The translations under genes were made by a program, and so were the position numbers. Under the pieces are notes generated by a model. It was given only the letters and a program-made list of their open reading frames with translations. It had not been told where the DNA came from and searched no databases. Positions 27,943 through 36,432 of a DNA stretch of 64,000 nt are shown here, in pieces (position 1 is the first letter of the stretch; each line of letters starts with the position of its first letter). The stretch spans positions 585,207 to 649,206 of the forward strand of contig CAZVQS010000001.1 of the NCBI GenBank assembly GCA_964629635.1, in the 5' to 3' direction. The DNA is from YC2-FULL-38-9 sp964629635 (GTDB lineage: Bacteria; Patescibacteriota; Microgenomatia; UBA1406; GWC2-37-13).

Positions 27943-29583
27943 CTATTCAAATATATAAAATTTTACATTGTTGCCGGAACGGAGAAGGTCATTGTCCGAG
28001 TAGGGAATGGTTTGAAACGGTCCCGGGGATACATCAAGCGTTTGCTTCGCCTGATCGGTAAGACAGGCTTCGTCCAAAACGGTTTTGCGCGGATACGGTT
28101 CAAGGGAAACGCTTTTCCTGACGCATGAGGCAAACACATTGCCGTTGAGTTTCAGGGTGCCGGCTGATGTATTCAGTTCCCGTGCGATCACTCCGTAGTC
28201 GGAGTTTTGCGCCATGAACGCATAGCTCAGATAGTATGGGAACGGCTGCTCCAGTATGACACGGCGGGGTTCCTTTGAAGATATCAGATAGCGGGCAAGT
28301 TTGCGCTCTTTTTCGTTGTAGAGTTCGGACTGGTTTTTCCAGCGGACGGTTGCGTATCGGTAAAAAAAGCCGGCGGTTTGATAACAGGCAAGGAAAATAA
28401 ACAACCCGTATACCCCGTATTTAAACACGGCGTTTTTATTCTGCAGAAAACTGCGCATTCCGGAGATGCCTGAAGCCATGAGGAAGCTCAAGCCTACTCC
28501 CGAAAACAGGGAGCGGATTGCAAACGTGGTCGAATAGATGTTGATAAGGGAGGGGATAAGTCCAAGCAGGACGATGCCTGCGGCTTCAAACGACTCCCTG
28601 CGGCGCAGCCTTCCCAGTTCCATGATTCCCCCGATAAGGAATACGAAGAGCACCGGGTAGAACTGCCCGGTTACGGAATTGCTGTATATGGGGATCTGGT
28701 CTCCTGTCCTGAAGAAGTAGGATGCGTCAAGGCCCTGCATCAGGTTAGCCGTTATATAGCCGGAGATTACACTGAGCTTGTTGCTGAATATACCCGAAAC
28801 GAAAAGAGGCTGAGTGCGTTCGGCATCGACTTCCTTCGAGATGCGTTCGGTAGCCAAAAAAACAATTTCCGATGCTCCCCGCGTTTTGAGGCTTCCTTCC
28901 GTTTGCGATGCGATAAAAAGCATGAGGGAAAAGAAAACAAGAAAGACGGCAGACATGACTGCCAGTCTCATTTTCCCCGATTTTCCGGAAGTCCTGAACA
29001 GTTCAAAGTAGAGAAATGCGGCGGGTATGAGCGGCCTGATTCCCTGATAAGTAAAAAAGGATAATCCGTAGAAAATGAATGAGGCGGGGTACTTCCTTTT
29101 GATCTGCGAGAGGACGGCCAAAAGGAACAGGGGGAACGCGATATTGACTTCAAGGGCAAGCCGGGAAATGTGAAATACCCAGGGGCTGAAGGAAAAAATT
29201 GCCGCAGCCGCTGCCGAAAGTCCTTTCCTTTTGGTTATCGCGAAAAGGATTTCAAATATCAGCAAGGGTACGATGCTGAATGGCAGAAGATACATGAACC
29301 GTCCCCATGCGACCGTCAACGGAAAACCGGCGGCAAAAAACGGTACGCCGTAATACATGGCAAGTACGGGAGCATGGGGGGAGATGCCGTCAAACGATGC
29401 GGGGAGGCGGCTTCCATAAAGGTCGTGCCCGCTCCGGGCCAGCGCGTGTTGGGTAAGAAGGGTATCGCGTTCGTCATACAGAAGAAACGTGCTGTCGAGA
29501 AAGGGGAGTCTTACGAGGAAAAAAAACACTGTAAGCAAGATGATCCAGCGTCTCGAAATAAGGTAGTACATGATGGTTTTCAT
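27943..29583 (-). CDS. GT39-type membrane glycosyltransferase
   Basis: The 546-residue polytopic protein starts at the ATG at 29583, because upstream in-frame sequence is not protein-like. The external loop 1 motif is YDERD (Asp37-Glu38, Asp40), and later come HISRLALEVNIAFPLF and YQGIRPLIPA. The external tail (about 130 residues) has two cysteines and the pattern DEACLTDQ...IPYS, which is repeated in the paralogue at 38099-39712. It is first in the minus-strand GT unit and shares a 46-bp divergent promoter region with the gene at 29630. Its predicted role is transfer from polyprenyl-phosphate sugar to an unknown surface acceptor. Confidence 0.83.
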   Translation of the reverse strand: MKTIMYYLISRRWIILLTVFFFLVRLPFLDSTFLLYDERDTLLTQHALARSGHDLYGSRLPASFDGISPHAPVLAMYYGVPFFAAGFPLTVAWGRFMYLLPFSIVPLLIFEILFAITKRKGLSAAAAAIFSFSPWVFHISRLALEVNIAFPLFLLAVLSQIKRKYPASFIFYGLSFFTYQGIRPLIPAAFLYFELFRTSGKSGKMRLAVMSAVFLVFFSLMLFIASQTEGSLKTRGASEIVFLATERISKEVDAERTQPLFVSGIFSNKLSVISGYITANLMQGLDASYFFRTGDQIPIYSNSVTGQFYPVLFVFLIGGIMELGRLRRRESFEAAGIVLLGLIPSLINIYSTTFAIRSLFSGVGLSFLMASGISGMRSFLQNKNAVFKYGVYGLFIFLACYQTAGFFYRYATVRWKNQSELYNEKERKLARYLISSKEPRRVILEQPFPYYLSYAFMAQNSDYGVIARELNTSAGTLKLNGNVFASCVRKSVSLEPYPRKTVLDEACLTDQAKQTLDVSPGPFQTIPYSDNDLLRSGNNVKFYIFE

Positions 29584-29594
29584 AAGGCTGTCTC

Positions 29595-29623
29595 TTGCGG
29601 CAGTTCTTTTAAGATTATATAAT
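29595..29623 (+). promoter_or_regulatory. Divergent promoter with palindromic -10
   Basis: Rightward: TTGCGG (29595-29600), 17 nt, TATAAT (29618-29623), then 6 nt to the ATG at 29630. The sequence ATTATATAAT (29614-29623) is a perfect palindrome, so it also offers TATAAT leftward toward the gene starting at 29583, with a leader of about 25 nt. Confidence 0.7.
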
Positions 29624-29629
29624 AAACGT

Positions 29630-31147
29630 ATGAAAAAAGACCGTATCATCAGCCTGTTTCTCACGATTGCCATCGTTCTCGTTTTCGCGTTTACCGTCAG
29701 GGGATTGATCGCCGGGGCATTCCCGTTCTGGTTTGATCCCGCCCGTGATGTGGCACTCGGTTTGGCCAATCTCAAGAAGCTTTCCCTCATCGGTCATCCG
29801 TCGGGAGGACTGCCGGGTTTGTTTTACGGCCCATACTACATATGGTCAATAAGCTTTGCGGAGCTTTTCAGCAAGGACCCCCGCTGGGTATGGTTCATGT
29901 TTGCCACCGTTCCGTATTTCACCCTCTTTCCCTTCGTACTTACGCGGTTTCGGAAGTTTGCGGACTATCCGACGCTTCTTTCGTTTTTTCTCGTGTTTCT
30001 TTTGTCTTTCAGCAACCATGCGCAGGTATGGAATCCGAATCCCGCCCCGCTTATGTACCTTTTTGCGGTATATTTCGCGTTGCAGACTCTCTTCCGGAAG
30101 AAAACGAATATCCCGTTTGCGTTTCTGACGGGGCTTTCCGCGGGCCTTATCGCCAACTACCACATGTCCTACGGCATCGGCATCGTCGCATCGTTTGCAG
30201 CGGCGTTTCTTTGTGATATTCTTTTCCGCCTGCTGCGCAAACAGGGCGGGCGGGCAGTATTGCTTCCAAAAGCGCTTGGATTTTTTGCATACGGAACAGG
30301 CGTATTCATCACCTATATTCCGTTTCTTCTCTTTGAAGTACGTCACGGATTCAACCAGGTGAAAATAATCCTTGAGAATTTCGCGCTCGGCATGAAGGGT
30401 ACGTCCCTTAACCTCGGACACGGATTTTCAAAGGCGGGGATCGTCGATTACTTTTTCGTGCAGGGCGGGAAACTGCTGCATGTGCCGTCGAATATCCTGA
30501 TGGTTCTAGCCGTCGGAATAATTGTTGCGTACGCTGTGTATGTCTGGAAAAAAAGGAAGTCGCCCCTTGCGGATGAGGAGAAGCGCCTTCTGGGTATTGT
30601 TGCCATAAACGCCGCAACGGTCCTGGCGGTTTTCCTCATGACCAAAAACCCCGTGTACGATTATTTCTTCATCGGCGTCGAAATGTTTTTCCTGCTTGCC
30701 GCTCTGGTCGTGACGAAACGGATTCCTTACGTGAAATACCTGGTCACCGGTTTGGCGTTTTACCTGTTTTTCATGCGGATCGGAAACGAGGCGGTTTCCT
30801 GGAATAAACCCAACACCTCCTCAAACTACGGCTCGAAAAAGAAAACGGTTGAACTCATTTACCGGGACGCGAAAAAGCCGCCCTTTACCGTGCTCGTGTA
30901 TGATCCCGCGATCTATACGTACGACTATGACTATCTTTTTACTTTGATGGGGGAAACGTACGGGTTTGAGCCCAACCGCACCAAAGGGGATGAGCAGACG
31001 GTATATGTCGTACTGCCCGAGACAAACAACAAAGGCGCATCGCAGAGTTTTGCCGATTACCACACTCCCGAGTCACAGTACCGCACTGTCAAACGCTGGG
31101 TGACGGAAGACCGCACCGTTGTCCTGCGTAGGGAAAAGAGGAACTGA
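29630..31147 (+). CDS. GT-C membrane glycosyltransferase, DXXRD subtype
   Basis: The 505-residue polytopic protein has loop 1 FWFDPARDVAL (Asp36, Arg39, Asp40) and then GLFYGPYYIW. The DXXRD pattern with an aromatic-GP motif recurs in the genes at 31152-32691 and 55696-57168, defining a subfamily of the island. About ten membrane helices are followed by an external tail of about 120 residues. The ATG at 29630 is chosen because a full promoter ends 6 nt before it; the next in-frame upstream ATG would lie in the divergent gene. It converges with the frameshifted gene, with 4 nt between. Confidence 0.82.
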   Translation: MKKDRIISLFLTIAIVLVFAFTVRGLIAGAFPFWFDPARDVALGLANLKKLSLIGHPSGGLPGLFYGPYYIWSISFAELFSKDPRWVWFMFATVPYFTLFPFVLTRFRKFADYPTLLSFFLVFLLSFSNHAQVWNPNPAPLMYLFAVYFALQTLFRKKTNIPFAFLTGLSAGLIANYHMSYGIGIVASFAAAFLCDILFRLLRKQGGRAVLLPKALGFFAYGTGVFITYIPFLLFEVRHGFNQVKIILENFALGMKGTSLNLGHGFSKAGIVDYFFVQGGKLLHVPSNILMVLAVGIIVAYAVYVWKKRKSPLADEEKRLLGIVAINAATVLAVFLMTKNPVYDYFFIGVEMFFLLAALVVTKRIPYVKYLVTGLAFYLFFMRIGNEAVSWNKPNTSSNYGSKKKTVELIYRDAKKPPFTVLVYDPAIYTYDYDYLFTLMGETYGFEPNRTKGDEQTVYVVLPETNNKGASQSFADYHTPESQYRTVKRWVTEDRTVVLRREKRN

Positions 31148-31151
31148 CTCT

Positions 31152-32691
31152 TTACCGAAAGTAAATCCAGTCGTTCAGGTTCTGGTCCATCGGCCGTGCC
31201 AGATCCTTTTCGTTTAACGTGAATTTCTCTACGCGGTACCCGTTGTCAAACTGCCATATCCTGTCAGGCGCTTTCTTAATGCCGATTTTATTGCTTTTCC
31301 ACCAGTCTCCGGTGAGCCAGGGTTTTTCCGACGGCGGGGGAGCGATAACAAGATAAGTAAGCGGTTTCCGCTCATAGATTGCCATTTTCGCATTAGGATT
31401 TTTCCGCTGGTGGTATACGAACGGGTATTTAGTGGAATAGGCGAATATGTCCGGCGTATAGATGAAGAATCCGAATTCCCGTGAGCCCGCATCCTTAAAA
31501 ATCGTTTCGACCATTGCGGACTGGAACTTCCAGCTTTCGTAATTTTTCCCGATGAAGGAGTCGGACTGCTTCAGGTAATTGAACGACATGTTCAGGTTCC
31601 AGACGATGGCGAAGGCAAGAAGAACATAGTAGAGTTTTTTGGGCAGCACGGACTCCCAGGGACGCAAACATGAGGAAAACGACCGGGAAAATCGGCATCC
31701 AGTAGTAATACATGAGCCACCCGTTGTGGAAACAGGAGAGGACAAAATAACCGATGTAGAGGTAAAGCGCCAGCTTGAAGGGCAGCTTCTCCTTCACCGC
31801 TTTCGATTTGAGCGCAAGATAGATGCCGAACGCGATTGCGTATGCATAGATGATGCCGAATACGTCATGCGGCTCCCTGAACAAGTGCATGCCGGTCATA
31901 TTCATCATGCCGAGCCTTTGTTTCACGATTTCGATAAACGGGATGGTTTCCTTATACGGGTTATTGAAAAGATTTATCGCCGCCCGTACGTGCGAAAAAT
32001 CATGACGGAGATCGAAAACGATGTACGTGGAAAAAGGTACAAGAAGTACCAGATAGGAAAGCAGATGGGAAAACGTCCGTTTTCTGAAAATAAGGAAAAA
32101 GACATACAGGGAGGTGAGGATAAGGAGTGGTCCGCCGAAGGCGACCTGGAACTGGAACATGAATCCGTTGAGAAGCAAAGCAAGGACGAGCCATTTTGCC
32201 TTCATGTTCCGCCCGTAACTGATGATGCTGTAGAAATAAAAGGGCATGAGGAACATGGCGCCGAACGGATTATAGTAGCCGTTGAACCAGCTTTTCACCG
32301 TGTCGGGGATCGAGGGAAAGAGCGAAAGGAGGGCAACGAAAATGAGCGCGGTTTTCGCATTGAACAGCTTTTTTGCGACCGCGTAGCTGCCGGCAAGGAA
32401 TGCGATATTGAGGAGTACCCAGTACCAGCCCACCGTCACCGGATTACCGTTTCCGAGAAGATATGCCGGGTAGTTGAGATACATCCAGGCGGGTCCATGG
32501 TAGAATCCGGTCGGTCCGCTGGAACGGGGGCCGATAAGCACGAGCTTCCGTTTGGCAAGATCGTCAAGAAGGAGGAAATCCCGCGCGATATCCGTATGGA
32601 AGAATATGTCGTTATGGAGCACGTACCACATGGAGAAAAAAATATTCAGGGCGATGACCGCAAAAAGAAGCAGCTTGAGGAACCTGTTCAT
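31152..32691 (-). pseudogene. Frameshifted GT-C glycosyltransferase (DXXRD subtype)
   Basis: Two overlapping frames encode one protein. The first runs from the ATG at 32691 through loop 1 FFHTDIARDFLLLDD and the membrane helices to about MFASLG near 31660. The family sequence then continues in the +1 frame (SVLPKKLYYVLLAFAI) to the stop at 31152. Removing one base near the CCC at 31655-31657 restores about 510 residues, matching the paralogues (505 and 490). The rest looks intact, so the cause is either a very recent mutation or a sequencing/assembly indel. Programmed frameshifting is less likely, as no slippery run fits a +1 shift. Confidence 0.8.
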
Positions 32692-32765
32692 AGGTGATTT
32701 GGGGATGTATGATAACGGTAAGAAACCTGTATGTATTATACTATAGATCACAAGGGCATAATCCT

Positions 32766-34442
32766 ATGACAGACCGGCACCATGCAATCGGAGCGTTTTT
32801 CGCAAAAACCATCCGCTGGATTTCGCGCAACAGACTTCTGAGTGTCATTATCGCATCCGCATTCATCACCAACCTCAGCCTGACCGTGTTCAACGGCATC
32901 AGGGTATGCATCGGGGGGGAATGCGGCCTGTATGTGGGCAGCCTCCACTCCCGTGACTTTCTCTGGCATCTTGCCCTGGCGGAGAACGCATTCAAAACGT
33001 ATCCGTTTCAGGTTCCGGTCTTTTCGGGAGCGTCCCTTGCCGGCTATAACTTCCTGATGGATCTGGTCATTTCGCTTTTCGCACGCTTCGGCATACCGGC
33101 GATGTCCTCCTATTTCCTTCTGTTTCCCCTCGCATACTTCATATCGGTAACGTATCTGGGATACCGGTACCTGAAAATGAGAAACAGGGATCCCCTGTAT
33201 ATCGCATGCGGTTTGTTTTTCATGTTTTTCGGCAGCTCGTTTTCCTATGTTCTGTCGCTTTACCACAACGGGACATGGCAAAGCTTCGGTTACGCCCAGG
33301 CAATGCAGTCGGGCAGGGCGCTCCTCAACCTCCAGTACGCGCTTACCCTTCCGTTCATGCTTGCCGCCCTTATAGTCCTTGAACGGAAAAAAATCGGAGT
33401 CCGTGACGCGATTCTTCTCGGTGTATTCCTTTTCGTCGTTTTCGGCCTTAAGTTTTACGGCGGATTTGTTTTGCTTTCACTCATCCTTGCCAACCGCGCT
33501 CTGCTGTGGATCAGGCCGTTCAAAAAGGAGACGCTGTTTGAACTTGCGGTTTACGGAGCCGGATGCCTTGCCGCATACCTTTTGTTTTACCGGTCTTCAA
33601 CCGCGGGCGCGTTTCCGTTTGCGTTATCCCCGTTTTCCATCGCGCACCCCCTGATTGAGGAGCGGGACATGTTTTACCTTCCTTCCCTCGTTCTTGCGCG
33701 CTATACGCTTGCCGGATCCGGCGTGTTTTCCCCCCGTCTTTTGGCGATCGAGCTCTTTACCGCAGGCGTGTTTGTTTTCTATAACTTCGGCACACGGATC
33801 ATCGGCTTAGCCTCTCTGGCCGTCCGGGCGGTGCGGGGGAAGATTGACCGGTCCCACGGATCCATGATATTTGCCGTTTTCGTAACATCCGCGATGACTT
33901 TGTTTTTCGTGCAGGAGCGGGAGTGGTGGAACATCATACAGTTTTTCGGGTACACCCTGTTTTTCATGAATTTCTTTGCGGGGGAGGCGTTGTACCGGTT
34001 GCTTAAACTCCGCAGATTCCTGCCCCTGGCTTTTGGCGTTTTGGTTATATTGATGACGCTGCCGACCAACATTGAACAGGTCATGTACGCGGCGGAACGG
34101 AACGTAAACATAACGGATTACGAGCTTGCGTCATATGAATTTTTGAGGAAACTGCCCGACGGAGTGGTGCTGGCGTTGCCTCTCCAGGAAACATCCGCGG
34201 TAACCGCTTTTTCGGGAAAGCAACAGTACATGGCGGATATCAATCCCCTCAACCTGCTCGGCATACCCTATGAGGAACGGATGAACGGGCTCAAGGATCC
34301 GGCAAAGGTTGTGTTTGAAGAAAAGGAAGTGGCATACGTGTATTACCTCAAAAAAGGCAACGAAGGCAAAAAGTTCGCCATCCCTCGGCGGTACATGAAG
34401 GTTTTTGAAAACAGGGACGCGGCAATATTCCGTAAAAAATGA
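32766..34442 (+). CDS. Large polytopic protein, GT-C-like
   Basis: The 558-residue protein has about twelve hydrophobic segments and a C-terminal hydrophilic tail (about residues 455-558). Loop 1 contains HSRDFLWHLALAENAF with Asp and His residues, but no clear Asp-Glu pair, so assignment to GT-C transferases rests on size, topology and context. The start at 32766 is supported by AAGGG 9 nt upstream, one of few Shine-Dalgarno-like sites here. It overlaps the next gene by ATGA. It could be a glycosyltransferase or a surface-glycan polymerase. Confidence 0.65.
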   Translation: MTDRHHAIGAFFAKTIRWISRNRLLSVIIASAFITNLSLTVFNGIRVCIGGECGLYVGSLHSRDFLWHLALAENAFKTYPFQVPVFSGASLAGYNFLMDLVISLFARFGIPAMSSYFLLFPLAYFISVTYLGYRYLKMRNRDPLYIACGLFFMFFGSSFSYVLSLYHNGTWQSFGYAQAMQSGRALLNLQYALTLPFMLAALIVLERKKIGVRDAILLGVFLFVVFGLKFYGGFVLLSLILANRALLWIRPFKKETLFELAVYGAGCLAAYLLFYRSSTAGAFPFALSPFSIAHPLIEERDMFYLPSLVLARYTLAGSGVFSPRLLAIELFTAGVFVFYNFGTRIIGLASLAVRAVRGKIDRSHGSMIFAVFVTSAMTLFFVQEREWWNIIQFFGYTLFFMNFFAGEALYRLLKLRRFLPLAFGVLVILMTLPTNIEQVMYAAERNVNITDYELASYEFLRKLPDGVVLALPLQETSAVTAFSGKQQYMADINPLNLLGIPYEERMNGLKDPAKVVFEEKEVAYVYYLKKGNEGKKFAIPRRYMKVFENRDAAIFRKK

Positions 34443-35575
34443 AAAAAATACCTTATATCCTGTACGGTTTCGTCATACTGCTTGTATGTGTATATTCGTA
34501 TGCGCTCGTTGATCCGAACATCACCTTCATGCAAAACAGGGCGTGGGAAGTTTTCAGGGAAGCGGCCGTGTATGTGGGCTATTACCGCAGGGATATTTCG
34601 TGGATATGCTATGTGCTCCTGGTGCTTGCGCTTTTCGGATTCCATGCCTGGTTCCTCAGGAAACACAAAACCGCGAACGTGTGGGCGATTGCGGGTACGG
34701 TCGCCGGGATTCTGGTTGTTTCATATCCATTCCTGTCGCACGACCTTTTCAACTACATGTTCGATGCGCGTATTTTCACGTTTTACGGAAAAAATCCTTA
34801 TCTTTTCAAGGCGCTTGATTTTCCGGGGGACCAGTGGACGCGGTTCATGCACTGGACGCACCGGACGTATCCCTACGGTCCCGTGTTTCTCCTTTTGAGC
34901 TTTATTCCTTCGGCGCTCGGTTTGGGCAAGTTCACGGCGACATTCCTGCTTTTCAAGGGCATGTTCGTATCCGCGTATCTCATTTCGGTTGGCCTGCTGC
35001 TTCGCATGGATAAAAAGCGGGCACTCCTTTTCGCGACGCATCCTCTGGTCATCATGGAAGGACTCGTTTCGGCGCATAACGATCTCATAGTTGTCGCGCT
35101 TGCGGTTGCCGGGTGTTATTTCCTGCTGAAAAAAGGGAAGCACCTGCCGGCGCGGTTCGTGTTTCTTCTGTCGGGAGGCGTCAAGTATACGAGCTTTGCC
35201 CTCCTCACGCTATCCTCCCCGAACGGGAAATCAGGCACAACCGGCAATATTGCACAAAAGGTATTATCCCGCTGGAACTATATCGTGCTTGCCGTACAGT
35301 TTATTGTTCTCGGGTATCTGTCTTACCGCATGGGGATACAGCCGTGGTATTTCCTGACTCTGTTTGCGTTCATCCCGGTGTTTGCCCGGCTTACCGGATA
35401 CCTGAATATATTCTTTTTCGGGCTCATGATGTCGTATTACCCCTATATCAGGCTGGGAGGATGGGATACCGCGTATAAAGTGGATATGCGCCATGCGATT
35501 TCCCTCGCGTTCCTTGCGGCCAACGGTTTGTATCTTCTGATTTTTGTTGCCGCGAAGCGGAAACAACGTTCGTGA
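34439..35575 (+). CDS. GT-C mannosyltransferase-like membrane protein (GT87-like)
   Basis: The 378-residue polytopic protein has the external motifs SHDLFNYMFDARIFTFYGKN and THRTYPYGPVFLLL. The latter resembles the YPYGP-type loops of polyprenol-phosphate-dependent mannosyltransferases (GT87 and related). HPLVIMEGLVSAHNDLI is also typical of this group. The acidic residues in SHDLFNY...FDAR may form the catalytic site. It is translationally coupled to the preceding large membrane protein. It ends 14 nt from a converging GT2 gene. It is shorter than the GT39 enzymes and lacks their C-terminal tail. Confidence 0.75.
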   Translation: MKKIPYILYGFVILLVCVYSYALVDPNITFMQNRAWEVFREAAVYVGYYRRDISWICYVLLVLALFGFHAWFLRKHKTANVWAIAGTVAGILVVSYPFLSHDLFNYMFDARIFTFYGKNPYLFKALDFPGDQWTRFMHWTHRTYPYGPVFLLLSFIPSALGLGKFTATFLLFKGMFVSAYLISVGLLLRMDKKRALLFATHPLVIMEGLVSAHNDLIVVALAVAGCYFLLKKGKHLPARFVFLLSGGVKYTSFALLTLSSPNGKSGTTGNIAQKVLSRWNYIVLAVQFIVLGYLSYRMGIQPWYFLTLFAFIPVFARLTGYLNIFFFGLMMSYYPYIRLGGWDTAYKVDMRHAISLAFLAANGLYLLIFVAAKRKQRS

Positions 35576-35589
35576 TAAGGGCAGACCCT

Positions 35590-36432
35590 TCAGTCGTCGC
35601 ACTTGCAGATGGAGTTGAGGAAATCCGAAAACGCATTCTTCAGGAGATGGAGCTTTGTCCGGAAGGGCGCGTATTTGAGTCCGAAAAGCAGCTGGTTCCG
35701 TTTCTGGTATTTTTCATGGATGCCCGAGCCGGATCCGCCGGTTGACGCGGCGTTCTTATGCCACATGACAAGGGAGGGGTCATAATAGAGGGGGATTTTT
35801 TTGCGCTTTGCCCGTTCGCAGTAATCGGCGTCTTCGTAATACAGGAAGTATTCCTCGTCCCAATCACCAAGCTTGCGCGCGACGCTCCGTTTGTAGCACA
35901 TGAGGCATCCCGTGATGAATTCGGTTTTTCCGAACGAGCTGTATTTTCCGTGGTCCACTTCGTCCACTCCGCGGTGGAGTGTCAGGCAGTTGTCCCAGTC
36001 GTTTATGCCTCCCGCGTACCAGATGACGCCACCCAGATCATGCTTGTGGTACCGGTCCTTGTGGTATTCGAAACCGGGCGCATAGTAGATCTTTCCCCCG
36101 ATAAGGGAGTCGGGATGGTGGTCGAGCGTTTTTTTTGCGTGCTCGATGAAGGAATGGGCAAGCAAGGTATCGCAGTTCATGACGCAAAACAGGTCGTAGC
36201 CGTCCTCCATGGCCTGCTTCATCGCGATGTTTACCCCGTGCGCGTATCCCTTGTTTTTTCCCGGCACGTACGTGACGTAATTGGGATAGGGGAATTCCTG
36301 TTTCTCATCCGTGAGATCCGCCACGTACACCCGGAAATCCCGGTCGGTCTGTTTATCCAGGGAAGCGAAATAGTCGGTTAAAATGGTATAATTCTTATAC
36401 ACCACAGTTATAACCGCAAGTCTATGAAGCAT
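35590..36432 (-). CDS. GT2 glycosyltransferase, rhamnosyltransferase-like
   Basis: The 280-residue GT-A enzyme starts MLHRLAVITVVYKN and shows the DXD-like CVMNCDTLLAH, GCLMCYKRSVARKLGDWDEEY and LYYEDADYCERAKRKK. It is close in type to the enzyme at 25247. The ATG at 36432 is chosen because an extended TGATATAAT box ends 7 nt upstream. A longer in-frame reading would run through that promoter and into the opposing gene. Its first three codons overlap the first three codons of the divergent gene at 36424. Confidence 0.87.
   Translation of the reverse strand: MLHRLAVITVVYKNYTILTDYFASLDKQTDRDFRVYVADLTDEKQEFPYPNYVTYVPGKNKGYAHGVNIAMKQAMEDGYDLFCVMNCDTLLAHSFIEHAKKTLDHHPDSLIGGKIYYAPGFEYHKDRYHKHDLGGVIWYAGGINDWDNCLTLHRGVDEVDHGKYSSFGKTEFITGCLMCYKRSVARKLGDWDEEYFLYYEDADYCERAKRKKIPLYYDPSLVMWHKNAASTGGSGSGIHEKYQKRNQLLFGLKYAPFRTKLHLLKNAFSDFLNSICKCDD
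36384..36392 (+). promoter_or_regulatory. Extended -10 promoter for the gene at 36424
   Basis: TGG followed by TATAAT (36387-36392). The predicted start near 36399 would give a leader of about 25 nt. It lies inside the coding region of the divergent GT2 gene. A second TATAAC box (36410-36415) lies 8 nt from the ATG and is an alternative. Confidence 0.5.

Noticed and set aside
31639..32697. 352-codon plus-strand open frame
   Set aside because: It is antisense to the frameshifted GT-C gene; its translation is highly charged and low in complexity, as expected for the complement of membrane-protein codons.
35577..35590. Hairpin AAGGG-CAGA-CCCTT between convergent genes as a bidirectional terminator
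   Set aside because: It has only 5 bp and no U-run on either strand, so the support is too weak.
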